Below, one piece after another: positions 1-9,071 of a DNA stretch of 64,000 nt. This DNA is from JAWOLE01 sp963815655. Its GTDB lineage: Bacteria; Acidobacteriota; Thermoanaerobaculia; UBA5066; Gp7-AA6. The notes under the pieces were generated by a model that was not told the origin of the DNA, did no database searches, and worked only from the letters and a program-made list of their open reading frames with translations. The stretch covers positions 1,488,001 to 1,552,000 of the forward strand of contig CAWFHK010000001.1 of NCBI GenBank assembly GCA_963815655.1, in the 5' to 3' direction. A program made the translations under genes and the position numbers. Each line of letters opens with the position of its first letter. The first letter of the stretch is position 1.

Positions 1-1
1 C

Positions 2-1657
2 TTCGTCGAGCCGCTCGACCGCCAATTGACGGGCGCGGCGAGGCCCGTCCTGCTGACGCTCCTCGCCGCGGTCGGCTTCGTGCTTCTCATCGGCTGCGCC
101 AACGTGGCGAGTCTGCTCGTCGCCCGCGCCGCGGGACGGCGGCGCGAGGTGGCGATCCGGTGCGCCCTCGGCGCCGACCGCCGGCGCATCGCGCGCATGT
201 TCCTAACCGAGTCGCTCCTCCTCGCGGCGATCGGCGGCCTGCTCGGCGTCGCCGCCGCCGGGGCGACGCTCCAGACGCTCGTCGCGGCGGCGCCGGCCGG
301 GCTGCCGCGTCTCGCCGGCACGCGGCTGGACCTCGCGGTCCTCGTCTTCGCCGCCGCCGTCTCCCTCGCGAGCGGGATCGTCTTCGGCCTCGCCCCGGCG
401 CTGCGCCTCTCGCGCCTCGACCCGGAGCCGTTCCTTCGCGAGGGCTCCGGCGGTTCCGCGAGCCGGCGCTCGCGCCGGACGGCCGGCCTCCTCGTTGCCT
501 TCGACGCCGCGCTCGCCTTCGTCCTGCTGTTCGGGGCGGGCCTGCTCGTCAAGAGCACGGCGCGCCTGCTCGCCGTGGACCCGGGATTCGTCCCCGCCGG
601 GGTCCTCCAGATGGAAGTCACCGTTTCGGGAGCGGCCTACCGGGGGGACAACAGCGCCGCGGCCCTGGCCCGCTTCTACGAGCAGGCGCTCACCCGCATC
701 GGCGCGCTTCCCGGGGTGATCTCCGCCGGGGCGACGAGCCAGCTCCCGCTCGGCGGCAACTTCGACGGCTACGGCGTCCACATCGAGGGGCGCGCGGAGC
801 CCAACCCCGAGCAGGCGCCGAGCGCCGACCGCTACTCCGTCACGCCCGGCTACCTCGCGACGATGCGCATCCCGATCCTGAGGGGTCGAGGCTTTACCGA
901 GGCCGACCGCCGCGACGCTCCGATGGTCGTCCTGATTAACCAGACTCTCGCGAAGAACGAGTTCTCCGGCGTGGACCCGGTCGGCCGGCGTCTCCGCATG
1001 GGCGGAACGGACGGGCCGCTGCGGACGATCGTCGGCATCGTGGGAGACGTGCGCCACGCCGGGCTCGACGCGCCGAAGACCAACCAGCTCTACCTCCCGC
1101 ACGCGCAGTTCACCGACTCCGACATGGTCGTCGTCCTCCGCGCGCGGGACGATCCGGCGGCCCTGGCCCCGGCTGCGCAGGCCGCGATCCGGGCCGTGGA
1201 CCCGAACCAGCCGATCACGCGCGTCCTGACGGTCAAGCGCGTCGTCGCGGCTTCCGCCGCCGCCCGCCTCTTCGCGGCCTCGCTGCTGGCCGCGTTCGCC
1301 GGCCTCGCGGTCCTGCTCGCGGCCGTCGGCGTCTTCGGCGTCGTCTCCGCGTTCGTGACGCGGCGCGTGCGCGAGATCGGCATCCGCATCGCCCTCGGTG
1401 CCCGCCGGGGACGGATCCTCGCGCTCGTGGCGGGGCAGGCCGTCGCCCTGGCCGCGATCGGCGTCGCCGCCGCCATGCCGATCGCTCTCGGGCTCGGCCG
1501 CGCGCTGAAGAGCCAGCTCTACGACGTCTCGCCAGGCGACGCCACCCTGCTGGCCGCGGTCGCCGTCCTGGCCATCACGGCAGCGCTCGCCGCGAGCCTG
1601 ATCCCGGCGCGCCGCGCGACCCGGATCGACCCGATGGCGGCGCTTCGAAGCGAGTGA
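2..1657 (+). CDS. ADOP-family permease, 5'-truncated by the window edge
   Basis: The frame is open from base 2, before any start codon, so the true start lies outside the window. About 551 C-terminal residues are present, where full ADOP permeases have about 800. Visible parts are the end of the first FtsX block (hydrophobic stretch VLLIGCANVASLLVARA, then EVAIRCALGA), the second membrane anchor (LAFVLLFGAGLLVKS), a periplasmic MacB-type domain, and the final FtsX block (VREIGIRIALGARR). The C-terminus RIDPMAALRSE is the family signature. ADOPs resemble two fused MacB-like permease halves in the inner membrane, and their substrate is unknown. The next permease starts 10 bp downstream, so this is probably part of the same transcript. 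Confidence 0.9.
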   Translation, partial: FVEPLDRQLTGAARPVLLTLLAAVGFVLLIGCANVASLLVARAAGRRREVAIRCALGADRRRIARMFLTESLLLAAIGGLLGVAAAGATLQTLVAAAPAGLPRLAGTRLDLAVLVFAAAVSLASGIVFGLAPALRLSRLDPEPFLREGSGGSASRRSRRTAGLLVAFDAALAFVLLFGAGLLVKSTARLLAVDPGFVPAGVLQMEVTVSGAAYRGDNSAAALARFYEQALTRIGALPGVISAGATSQLPLGGNFDGYGVHIEGRAEPNPEQAPSADRYSVTPGYLATMRIPILRGRGFTEADRRDAPMVVLINQTLAKNEFSGVDPVGRRLRMGGTDGPLRTIVGIVGDVRHAGLDAPKTNQLYLPHAQFTDSDMVVVLRARDDPAALAPAAQAAIRAVDPNQPITRVLTVKRVVAASAAARLFAASLLAAFAGLAVLLAAVGVFGVVSAFVTRRVREIGIRIALGARRGRILALVAGQAVALAAIGVAAAMPIALGLGRALKSQLYDVSPGDATLLAAVAVLAITAALAASLIPARRATRIDPMAALRSE

Positions 1658-1667
1658 GGTGACGGCG

Positions 1668-4082
1668 ATGAACGGACTGACCCGGGAACTCCGGCACGCC
1701 CTTCGGGGTCTCGCGAGGAGTCCCCGCTTCGCGGCGGCGGCGGCCCTGACGCTCGCGCTCGGGATCGGCGCGAACACCGTGATCTTCAGCCTCGCCGACG
1801 CCGTCCTCCTGCGTCCCCTCCCCTACCGCGACCCGGGACGACTCGTCGTCCTCTGGGAAGGGCGGCTCACGCGGCCCGGCGTGCGCAACGTCATCTCCGC
1901 CGCGAACTTCCTCGACTGGAAGAGGCAGAGCAGCGTCTTCGAGGACATGGCCATCTCCACCTGGAGCGGGCTGACTCTCGTTGGCTCCGGGCCGCCGGAG
2001 CGGATCGCGGGCCGCGCCGTGAGCGCGAACCTCTTCTCCGTCCTCGGCGTGTCGCCGGAAATCGGCCGCACGTTCTCGGCCGACGAGGAGGCGCCGCGCG
2101 GACCCGCCGCGATCGTGCTCTCGCAGGGACTCTGGAAGCGCCGCTTCGGCGGCGACCCCGGAATCGTCGGCCGCGCGATCCGCACGAGCGAAGGGACCGC
2201 CACCGTCGTTGGCGTGATGCCCCGCGGCTTCCGTCCGCTCGGCACGGAGGAGTACTGGGAGCCGTTTCGATTCAACGAAGACGCGTTGCGGTACTGGGGC
2301 CGCTTCGCCGTCGGATGGGCGCGGTTGAAGCCCGGCGTCGCGCTCTCCGCCGCGCAGGCCCAGATGTCGCAGATCGCCCGGCGCCTCGAGGGCCTCCATC
2401 CCGACTTCGACGCCGGTTGGGGCGCGCGCGTCGTGCCGATCGCGGAGGACGTCGCGGGAGACGCCCGTCCGCTCCTCCTCGTCCTCGGCGGGGCGGTCGC
2501 GCTCCTCTTCCTGCTCGCGTGCGCCAACATCGCGAACCTTCTTCTCGTGAGAGTCCTCGCCCGCGACCGGGAGACGGCCATCCGAAAAGCCCTCGGCGCC
2601 ACGCGCGCCCGCCTCGCCCGCCAGTGGATGGCGGAAGGCCTCGTCCTCGCGGCGGCCGGCTGCGCGGCGGGGCTCGCGATCGCGTCGTGGGGACTCGATG
2701 TCGCCGCCGCCGCCGCGGCCGGGAAGATCCCCCGGATCGAGGAGGCGGCGCTCGGCGTCCGCGGCTTCGCGTTCGCCGCGGCCGTCTCGGCGGCGGTGGG
2801 CATCGCCTTCGGGCTCCTGCCCGTCGCGCGGCGGGCGCGCGCAGAGCTGGCCGGGCAGCTCTCCGGAGGCGCCCGCACGACGGAAGGCGGCTCCACCGCG
2901 GCCTGGAAGGCCGCGCTTGCCGCCTCCCAGATCGCCATCGCTCTCGTCCTGCTCGTCGGCGCCGGCCTGCTCGCGCGCTCCCTCGAAGCCCTCGGGAGAG
3001 TTTCGCCGGGCTTCGACCCGTCGCAAGTCACGACGATGCGCATGACGCTGCCGGAGAGCCGTTATCCCGCACAGCGCCAGCAGGCGGACTTCTTCGACTC
3101 GCTGGCCGCCCGCGTCCGGAGCCTTCCGGGCGTCCTCGCCGCGGGCGTCGTCAACGTGCCGCCGCTCGGCGGCATGGGACCCGGAACCACTTTCGCGGTC
3201 GTCGGCGCGCCGCCGCCTCCGGCCGCGGACAAGCCGGTCGCGGACATCCGGACGGCCGATCCGGGAGCGCTCGCCGCGCTCGGCGTCCCGCTCGTCGCCG
3301 GCAGGGGGTTCGCGGAGGAGGACGGCGCGGGAGCGCCGCCCGTCGTCCTGGTCAACGGCGCGCTTGCCCGGAACTTCTTCGGCGGCGAGAGCCCGATCGG
3401 CCGGAGGCTCGACGTCTCCTGGGGACCTCCCGAGGCGAAGGCGCCGGTCGTGATCGTCGGAGTGGTGGGCGATGTCCGTCTCTCCAGCCTCGACGAGCCC
3501 GCGCGCTCGACGATCTACTACCCGGCGCGGCAGTCCCCCAATTCGCTCATGACGCTCGTCGTCAAGGGAGCGCCCGGCGCGCCGCCGCTTCTGCCGCTCA
3601 TCCGGGAGGAACTGAAGCGGCTCGACCCGGACATCCCGATCGAGAGGCCCGCGACGCTCGAGACGCTGCTCGCGCGGTCCTTCGAGGGGCGCCGCCTTCC
3701 GATGATCCTGCTCGGGCCGTTCGCGCTCGCGGCCCTCGCGCTCGCCGCCGTGGGCCTCTACGGCGTCCTGGCGCTGGCGGTGCGCGACCGGACGCGGGAG
3801 ATCGGCATCCGGATCGCGCTCGGCGCGCAGGCGGGCGACGTCCGGCGCCTCGTGCTCGGGCGCGCGGCGCTCCTGACGGGCGCCGGGCTTGCGGCCGGCG
3901 CGGGAGCGGCGCTTGGCGCCACGCGGGCGATGAAGAGCCTTCTCTTCGGCGTGGCGCCGACGGACCCGCTGACGTTCACGGCGATCGCCGCCGTCGTCGC
4001 AGCCGTCTCTCTCGCGGCAAGCTGGCTCCCCGCGCGCCGCGCGACCCGGATCGACCCGATGGAGGCCCTTCGAAGCGAATGA
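1668..4082 (+). CDS. ADOP-family permease 2
   Basis: Predicted inner-membrane protein of 804 residues. The ATG at 1668 is chosen over an in-frame GTG at 1659 because GAGGTGA lies about 7 bp before the ATG and the protein then opens MNGLTRELRHALRG, as its paralogues do. Layout: membrane segment near residues 18-45, periplasmic MacB_PCD-like domain to about 265, an FtsX block with ETAIRKALGATR, a second anchor near 415-440, a second periplasmic domain, and a last FtsX block with REIGIRIALGAQ. It ends RIDPMEALRSE. The duplicated MacB_PCD plus FtsX layout defines the ADOP family, known as permeases without their own ATPase. The role is inferred only: export or envelope-stress transport is possible, and the substrate is unknown. 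Confidence 0.92.
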   Translation: MNGLTRELRHALRGLARSPRFAAAAALTLALGIGANTVIFSLADAVLLRPLPYRDPGRLVVLWEGRLTRPGVRNVISAANFLDWKRQSSVFEDMAISTWSGLTLVGSGPPERIAGRAVSANLFSVLGVSPEIGRTFSADEEAPRGPAAIVLSQGLWKRRFGGDPGIVGRAIRTSEGTATVVGVMPRGFRPLGTEEYWEPFRFNEDALRYWGRFAVGWARLKPGVALSAAQAQMSQIARRLEGLHPDFDAGWGARVVPIAEDVAGDARPLLLVLGGAVALLFLLACANIANLLLVRVLARDRETAIRKALGATRARLARQWMAEGLVLAAAGCAAGLAIASWGLDVAAAAAAGKIPRIEEAALGVRGFAFAAAVSAAVGIAFGLLPVARRARAELAGQLSGGARTTEGGSTAAWKAALAASQIAIALVLLVGAGLLARSLEALGRVSPGFDPSQVTTMRMTLPESRYPAQRQQADFFDSLAARVRSLPGVLAAGVVNVPPLGGMGPGTTFAVVGAPPPPAADKPVADIRTADPGALAALGVPLVAGRGFAEEDGAGAPPVVLVNGALARNFFGGESPIGRRLDVSWGPPEAKAPVVIVGVVGDVRLSSLDEPARSTIYYPARQSPNSLMTLVVKGAPGAPPLLPLIREELKRLDPDIPIERPATLETLLARSFEGRRLPMILLGPFALAALALAAVGLYGVLALAVRDRTREIGIRIALGAQAGDVRRLVLGRAALLTGAGLAAGAGAALGATRAMKSLLFGVAPTDPLTFTAIAAVVAAVSLAASWLPARRATRIDPMEALRSE

Positions 4083-4103
4083 ACCGCTCCGTGAGGTGAA
4101 CCC

Positions 4104-6509
4104 ATGACCACTTTCCTTCAGGACCTGCGCTACGCGGCCCGGATGCTCAGCAGGAGCCCCGGCTTCACGGCGGTCGCCGTCGCGATGCTCGCGCTCGGGA
4201 TCGGTGCGAACACGGCGATCTTCTCGTTCGTGGACGCGGTCGTGCTCCGGCCTCTCCCGTACCCGGACGCCGGGCGGATCATCACGCTCGGAGAACTGGC
4301 CAGGAACGAGGACCCGGGCCATGGGAGCAGCACCTCCTACGCCAACTTCCTGGACTGGCAGGCAGAGAGCCGCAGCTTCGAGGCGATGACGATCTTCAAC
4401 GAATGGCACCCGGCCCTGACGGGGCTGGGAGAAGCCGAGCGCCTTTCCGCGGCGTTCGTGACCGCTGAAGTCTTCGACGTCCTGCGGGTCCGGCCGGCGC
4501 TCGGCCGCGTGATGCGGCCCGAGGAGAACCGCGCGGGCACGCCGAACGTCGCGGTCGTGAGCCACGGCTTCTGGCAGCGGCGCATGGGCGCCGACCGCGG
4601 GGCCGTCGGGAGAACGATCACCCTGAACGACCAGCCCTTCGCGATCGTCGGCGTTCTGCCGGCCGGGTTCCGCGCCGCGCCGCCCGAGATCGACGTGGAC
4701 GTCTGGGCGAACAACTCCCCGGACCCGAGCGACTCGCGCAGCTCCCGGTACCTGCGGGCCATGGGGCGCCTGAAGCCGGGCGTCAGCCTCGGGCAGGCGC
4801 GCGCCGAGATGAAGGCGATCTCCGCGCGGCTCGAGGCGGCCTATCCGAAGGAGGACGGGAACGAGACGGCTGTGCTTCTTCCGCTGCGCCGCGCCCTGAC
4901 CGCCGACACGCGGACGCCGATCCTCATGCTGATGGGCGCCGCCGCGCTCCTCCTTCTCATCGCGTGCGCGAACCTGGGCAACCTCCTCGTCGCGCGCGGC
5001 ATCGCCCGGACGCCCGAGTTCGCGATCCGCGTGGCCCTCGGGGCAACGCGCTGGCGCCTGGCCCGGCAGCTCCTGACCGAGAGCCTGGCGCTCGCGGCGG
5101 TCGGAGGCGCGGCGGGCCTCCTTCTCGCGCCCTGGGGATCGCAGCTCCTGCTCGCGCTCGCTCCGGAGTCCGTCCGGCGGATGGGGATCCACACCGACGC
5201 GCGCGTCCTCCTCTTCGCCCTGGCGGCGAGCGCCGGCGCGGCGCTCCTCGCGGGCGTGCTGCCGGCGATCCGTGTCTCCCCCGAATCTCTCGATCCCGGC
5301 TTGAAGGAGAGCGGCCGGTCCGGACGCGCCGGCCGGGGCGTCCGCGTCCGCAACGGGCTCGCCGTCACCCAGCTCGCGCTCGCGCTGACGCTCCTCGCAC
5401 TCGCCGGCCTCCTCGTCAAGAGCTTCGAGCGCGTCCAGAGCGTCGAGCCGGGAATCCGCGCGGAGAACCTCTGGACGCTCGCCGTCAACGTCCCCGGGTC
5501 GCGGTATCCGCCGGCGCGGCAACCGCTCTTCTTCGACGAGCTCGCCCTCCGGGCCGCGGCGCTCCCCGGAGTGCGCTCGGCGGCGGTCTCGAGCGTGATC
5601 CCTTTTTCCGGCGACTGGGACCGGATCGGCGTCGAAGTCGAAGGGCGGCCCCGGTCGCGCGAGGCCGACTCGCCGGAAGGAGACCGCTACATCGTCAGTC
5701 CCGGCTATTTCGCGACGATGGGCATTCCGCTGAAGGCCGGCCGCCTCCTCGAGGACGCCGATCGCCACGACGCGCCCCTCGTCGCCGTCCTGGACGAGGT
5801 CTTCGCGCGCCGCCTGTCCCCCGGAGGCTCGGCTCTCGGGACCCGTATCAAGCTGCCGGCCCGCGACGGGTTCGCGACGGTCGTCGGAATCGTCGGGCAC
5901 GTGAAGCATTACGGGCTCGACGAAACCTCGCAGGGCCAGATCTACATGTCACACCGGCAGTACCCGTGGAGGTGGATGCACCTCGTCGTGCGCGCCGCCT
6001 CCTCGGCGGGGAGCCTGACGGCCCCGCTGCGCGCCGTGGTCCACTCGCTCGACCCCGACGTCCCGGCCTTCGACATCGCCACGATGGAGGACCTCCTGTC
6101 CGAGCGTTCGGCCACGCGCCGCTTCGCGACGCTCCTCGCGTCGGTCTTCGCGGGCGCGGCCGTCGCCCTCGCGGCGCTCGGCCTCTTCGGCCTCGTCGCC
6201 TACGTCGCCGCCCAGCGGATGCGGGAGCTGGCGATCCGGATGGCTCTCGGCGCGCGCCCCGCCGACATCAGCCGGCTCGTGCTCGGCCAGGGACTCCGCC
6301 TGGGACTCGCCGGCACGCTGCTCGGCCTGGCCGGCGCGGCCGCCGGAGGGCGCCTCGCCTCCGGGATGCTGTTCGAGGTGGGCTCCGCCGACCCGGCCGT
6401 GCTCTCCGGGGTCGCGGCGCTGCTCCTCGCCGTCACGCTGGCGGCGAGCTGGCTGCCGGCCCGCCGCGCGGCCCGCACCGATCCGATGGCCGCCCTGCGG
6501 AGCGAGTGA
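4104..6509 (+). CDS. ADOP-family permease 3
   Basis: An 801-residue paralogue of the preceding permease, 21 bp downstream, with GTGAGGTGA just before the ATG. It opens MTTFLQDLRYAARML, has a membrane anchor near residues 22-50 (VAMLALGIGANTAIFSF), and shows two FtsX loops reading FAIRVALGATR and LAIRMALGARP. The end is RTDPMAALRSE. Both halves are complete and no conserved block is missing. The DNA between it and its neighbours is too short for separate promoters, so co-transcription is likely. Substrate unknown. Confidence 0.92.
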   Translation: MTTFLQDLRYAARMLSRSPGFTAVAVAMLALGIGANTAIFSFVDAVVLRPLPYPDAGRIITLGELARNEDPGHGSSTSYANFLDWQAESRSFEAMTIFNEWHPALTGLGEAERLSAAFVTAEVFDVLRVRPALGRVMRPEENRAGTPNVAVVSHGFWQRRMGADRGAVGRTITLNDQPFAIVGVLPAGFRAAPPEIDVDVWANNSPDPSDSRSSRYLRAMGRLKPGVSLGQARAEMKAISARLEAAYPKEDGNETAVLLPLRRALTADTRTPILMLMGAAALLLLIACANLGNLLVARGIARTPEFAIRVALGATRWRLARQLLTESLALAAVGGAAGLLLAPWGSQLLLALAPESVRRMGIHTDARVLLFALAASAGAALLAGVLPAIRVSPESLDPGLKESGRSGRAGRGVRVRNGLAVTQLALALTLLALAGLLVKSFERVQSVEPGIRAENLWTLAVNVPGSRYPPARQPLFFDELALRAAALPGVRSAAVSSVIPFSGDWDRIGVEVEGRPRSREADSPEGDRYIVSPGYFATMGIPLKAGRLLEDADRHDAPLVAVLDEVFARRLSPGGSALGTRIKLPARDGFATVVGIVGHVKHYGLDETSQGQIYMSHRQYPWRWMHLVVRAASSAGSLTAPLRAVVHSLDPDVPAFDIATMEDLLSERSATRRFATLLASVFAGAAVALAALGLFGLVAYVAAQRMRELAIRMALGARPADISRLVLGQGLRLGLAGTLLGLAGAAAGGRLASGMLFEVGSADPAVLSGVAALLLAVTLAASWLPARRAARTDPMAALRSE

Positions 6510-6542
6510 GTCGGAGAGCCGCCGGATAAACGGGAGCAAGTC

Positions 6543-9053
6543 ATGACCACCTTTCTGCAGGACGTCCGTTACGCCCTCCGCTCCTTTCGCAAGAGCCCCG
6601 GCTTCGCGTTCATCGCCGTCGCGACGCTCGCGCTCGGGATCGGGGCCAACGCGGCGATCTTCGCGCTCGTGGACCGCGCGCTCCTCGACCTGCTGCCGGT
6701 CCGGTCGCCGCAGGAGCTCGTGCTGCTCACCTCGCCCGGCCCGAAGCAGGGACACGTCTGGAGCGACAGCGATTCCGCGACCTCGTTCTCGTACCCGATG
6801 TACCGGGACCTGAGGGACCGTGGCACGGTCTTCCAGGGTCTCCTGGCGGAATACCCCTTCGACGCCAGCGTCGCGACCGAGCGCGAGACGGACCGGGCCC
6901 GCGGGGAGCTCGTCACCGGAAACTACTTCAACGTGCTCGGCGTCGTCCCGGAGCTCGGCCGGACGCTCAACCCGGACGATGACCGGGCGCCGGGAGCGCA
7001 GCCCGTGGCGGTCCTGTCGCACGGCTACTGGACGCGGCGGTTCGGCGGGAACGTCGCCGTGTTGAACAAGGCGATCACCGTCAACGGCCATTCCCTGACG
7101 GTCGTCGGCGTCGCGCGCGCGGCGTTTGCCGGCATTCAGCCGGGACGGCCCGTGGACGTCTTCGTGCCCCTCATGATGAAGGCCGAGATGACTCCGGGCT
7201 GGAACGGCCTGGACGATCCGAAGGACTACTGGCTGCAGATGGTCGGCCGCGTCAAGCCCGGCCTCTCCCGGGAGAGGGCGCAGGTCGCGCTCCAACCCCT
7301 CTACGCCTCCCTCCTCCTGGACCTCTCGAAGCGGATGACGGGAATGAAGGACACGACGCGCCGGCAGTTCCTGGCCAAGAAGCTCCTGCTCCTGCCGGGC
7401 GGGCACGGAAGGCTGGTGCTCCGGCAGAGCCTCGGCCAACCTCTGGTCTCGCTCATGGGCATGGTCGCGCTGGTGCTCCTGATCGCCTGCTCGAACCTCG
7501 CCGGCCTCCTGGCCGCGCGGGGGATCTCGCGGCAGCGGGAGTACGGGATCCGCCTGGCGATCGGCGCGAGCCGGACGCAGCTGCTTCGCCAGTCCATCCT
7601 GGAGTGCCTGCTCTTCGCCGGAGCGGGCGGGGCCCTGGGAACCGTTCTCGCCGCCGGGATGCTCAACGCCCTCGTCAGCGCGTTCCCGCCCGATGCCGAC
7701 CTGCGGCAGCTGGCCGCGCGAATCGACCCCCGGGTGTTCGCGTTCGCTGCCGTCCTCTCGCTCGTGACCGGCCTCTTCTTCGGCATCGCTCCGGCCCTGA
7801 GGGCGGCGCGGCTGGACCCCTCGCGGACGCTGAAGGGCTCGGGCCGGGGCTCGACCTCGAGCAGCCGGGACGTCCTCCGTTTCCGGCAGTGGCTCGTGAC
7901 GGCGCAGGTCGCGCTCACGCTCGTCCTTCTCGTCGCGGCGGGGCTCTTCGCCGCGAGCCTGCGGAGCCTGGCGAGCGTCGATCTCGGCCTGAAACCGGAC
8001 CAGGTCATCGGCTTCTCGATCGAGCCCGACCTGAACGGATACACGCCCCCGCGCACCGCGGCCCTGGCCCGGAACCTGACGGAGAGCCTCGCGGCCCTCC
8101 CCGGCGTCCGATCGGTCAGCGCGGCGGAGCAGGCGACGCTGACGGGAGACGACAACGGCTCGAACATCGCGATCGAAGGGGGCGATCCGAACCCGAACGA
8201 ACCGAACCACGTCCTGATGAACCTGATCGGGCCCGATTACTTCTCGACGATGGGGATCCCGCTCCTCTCGGGGCGGGAAGTCTCGTGGCGCGACGACCTG
8301 GCGGCGCCGAGAGTGGCGGTCGTCAACGAGACTTTCGTGCGCCGCTTCGCGGCGGGACGGGACGCGATCGGAGTGCGGTTTCGCTTCGGGCGCGGAGACC
8401 GCGAGCGTCCGGTGGTCGAGGTCGTCGGCGTCGTCCGCAACAGCAAGGCCTCGGAGGTCTCCGAGCCGGAACACCCCTTCGTCTATCTTCCCTACCTCCA
8501 GGACGACAAGCTGGGAGAGTTGACGTTCTACGTCCGCGCCGAGCGGGAGCCGGCGGCCCTGGCGGCGGCGCTGCGCGCGGAGGTCCGGCGCCTGGACCCG
8601 CGGCTTCCCGTCTTCGACGTCCGGACGCTCTCCGAGCAGATCCGCAACTCCCTGGCGACCCAGCGGGTGATCATGTTCCTTTCGGCCGCCTTCGGAATCC
8701 TCGCCGCCCTGCTCGCCGCGATCGGGATCTACGGCGTGCTGGCGTTCGCGGTCGCCGAGCGGCGCCAGGAAATCGGCGTGCGGGTCGCGCTCGGCGCCGA
8801 GCCGGCCGCGGTCCGCAACCTGATCCTGCGCGACGTCCTCCGCTTTCTCGTGATCGGAGGGGCCGTCGGGCTGCCGGCGGCCTACGCCGTGGGGCGCGCG
8901 ATCCAATCGATCCTCTTCGGAGTCCGCGCGGGCGACGTCCGCGTCTTCGCCATCGGCGCCGTCGTCCTGCTGGTGGTTTCCCTCGCGGCCGCATACCCGC
9001 CCGCCCGGCGCGCCGCCCGCACGAACCCGATGGACGCCCTCCGCAGTGAGTGA
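6543..9053 (+). CDS. ADOP-family permease 4, longer divergent member
   Basis: At 836 residues this is the longest of the run, and its first periplasmic domain differs from its neighbours. Where the others read LLRPLPY after the first anchor it has LLDLLPVRSPQELVLL, followed by SYPMYRDLRDRG. FtsX loops read YGIRLAIGASR and QEIGVRVALGAEP, and the C-terminus is RTNPMDALRSE. The start is ATG with a weak GGAGCAAG upstream. It lies 33 bp after the previous gene and 18 bp before the next. The different N-terminal half may mean a different ligand, which is inference. Confidence 0.9.
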   Translation: MTTFLQDVRYALRSFRKSPGFAFIAVATLALGIGANAAIFALVDRALLDLLPVRSPQELVLLTSPGPKQGHVWSDSDSATSFSYPMYRDLRDRGTVFQGLLAEYPFDASVATERETDRARGELVTGNYFNVLGVVPELGRTLNPDDDRAPGAQPVAVLSHGYWTRRFGGNVAVLNKAITVNGHSLTVVGVARAAFAGIQPGRPVDVFVPLMMKAEMTPGWNGLDDPKDYWLQMVGRVKPGLSRERAQVALQPLYASLLLDLSKRMTGMKDTTRRQFLAKKLLLLPGGHGRLVLRQSLGQPLVSLMGMVALVLLIACSNLAGLLAARGISRQREYGIRLAIGASRTQLLRQSILECLLFAGAGGALGTVLAAGMLNALVSAFPPDADLRQLAARIDPRVFAFAAVLSLVTGLFFGIAPALRAARLDPSRTLKGSGRGSTSSSRDVLRFRQWLVTAQVALTLVLLVAAGLFAASLRSLASVDLGLKPDQVIGFSIEPDLNGYTPPRTAALARNLTESLAALPGVRSVSAAEQATLTGDDNGSNIAIEGGDPNPNEPNHVLMNLIGPDYFSTMGIPLLSGREVSWRDDLAAPRVAVVNETFVRRFAAGRDAIGVRFRFGRGDRERPVVEVVGVVRNSKASEVSEPEHPFVYLPYLQDDKLGELTFYVRAEREPAALAAALRAEVRRLDPRLPVFDVRTLSEQIRNSLATQRVIMFLSAAFGILAALLAAIGIYGVLAFAVAERRQEIGVRVALGAEPAAVRNLILRDVLRFLVIGGAVGLPAAYAVGRAIQSILFGVRAGDVRVFAIGAVVLLVVSLAAAYPPARRAARTNPMDALRSE

Positions 9054-9071
9054 GCCGGAAGGAGTGAACCG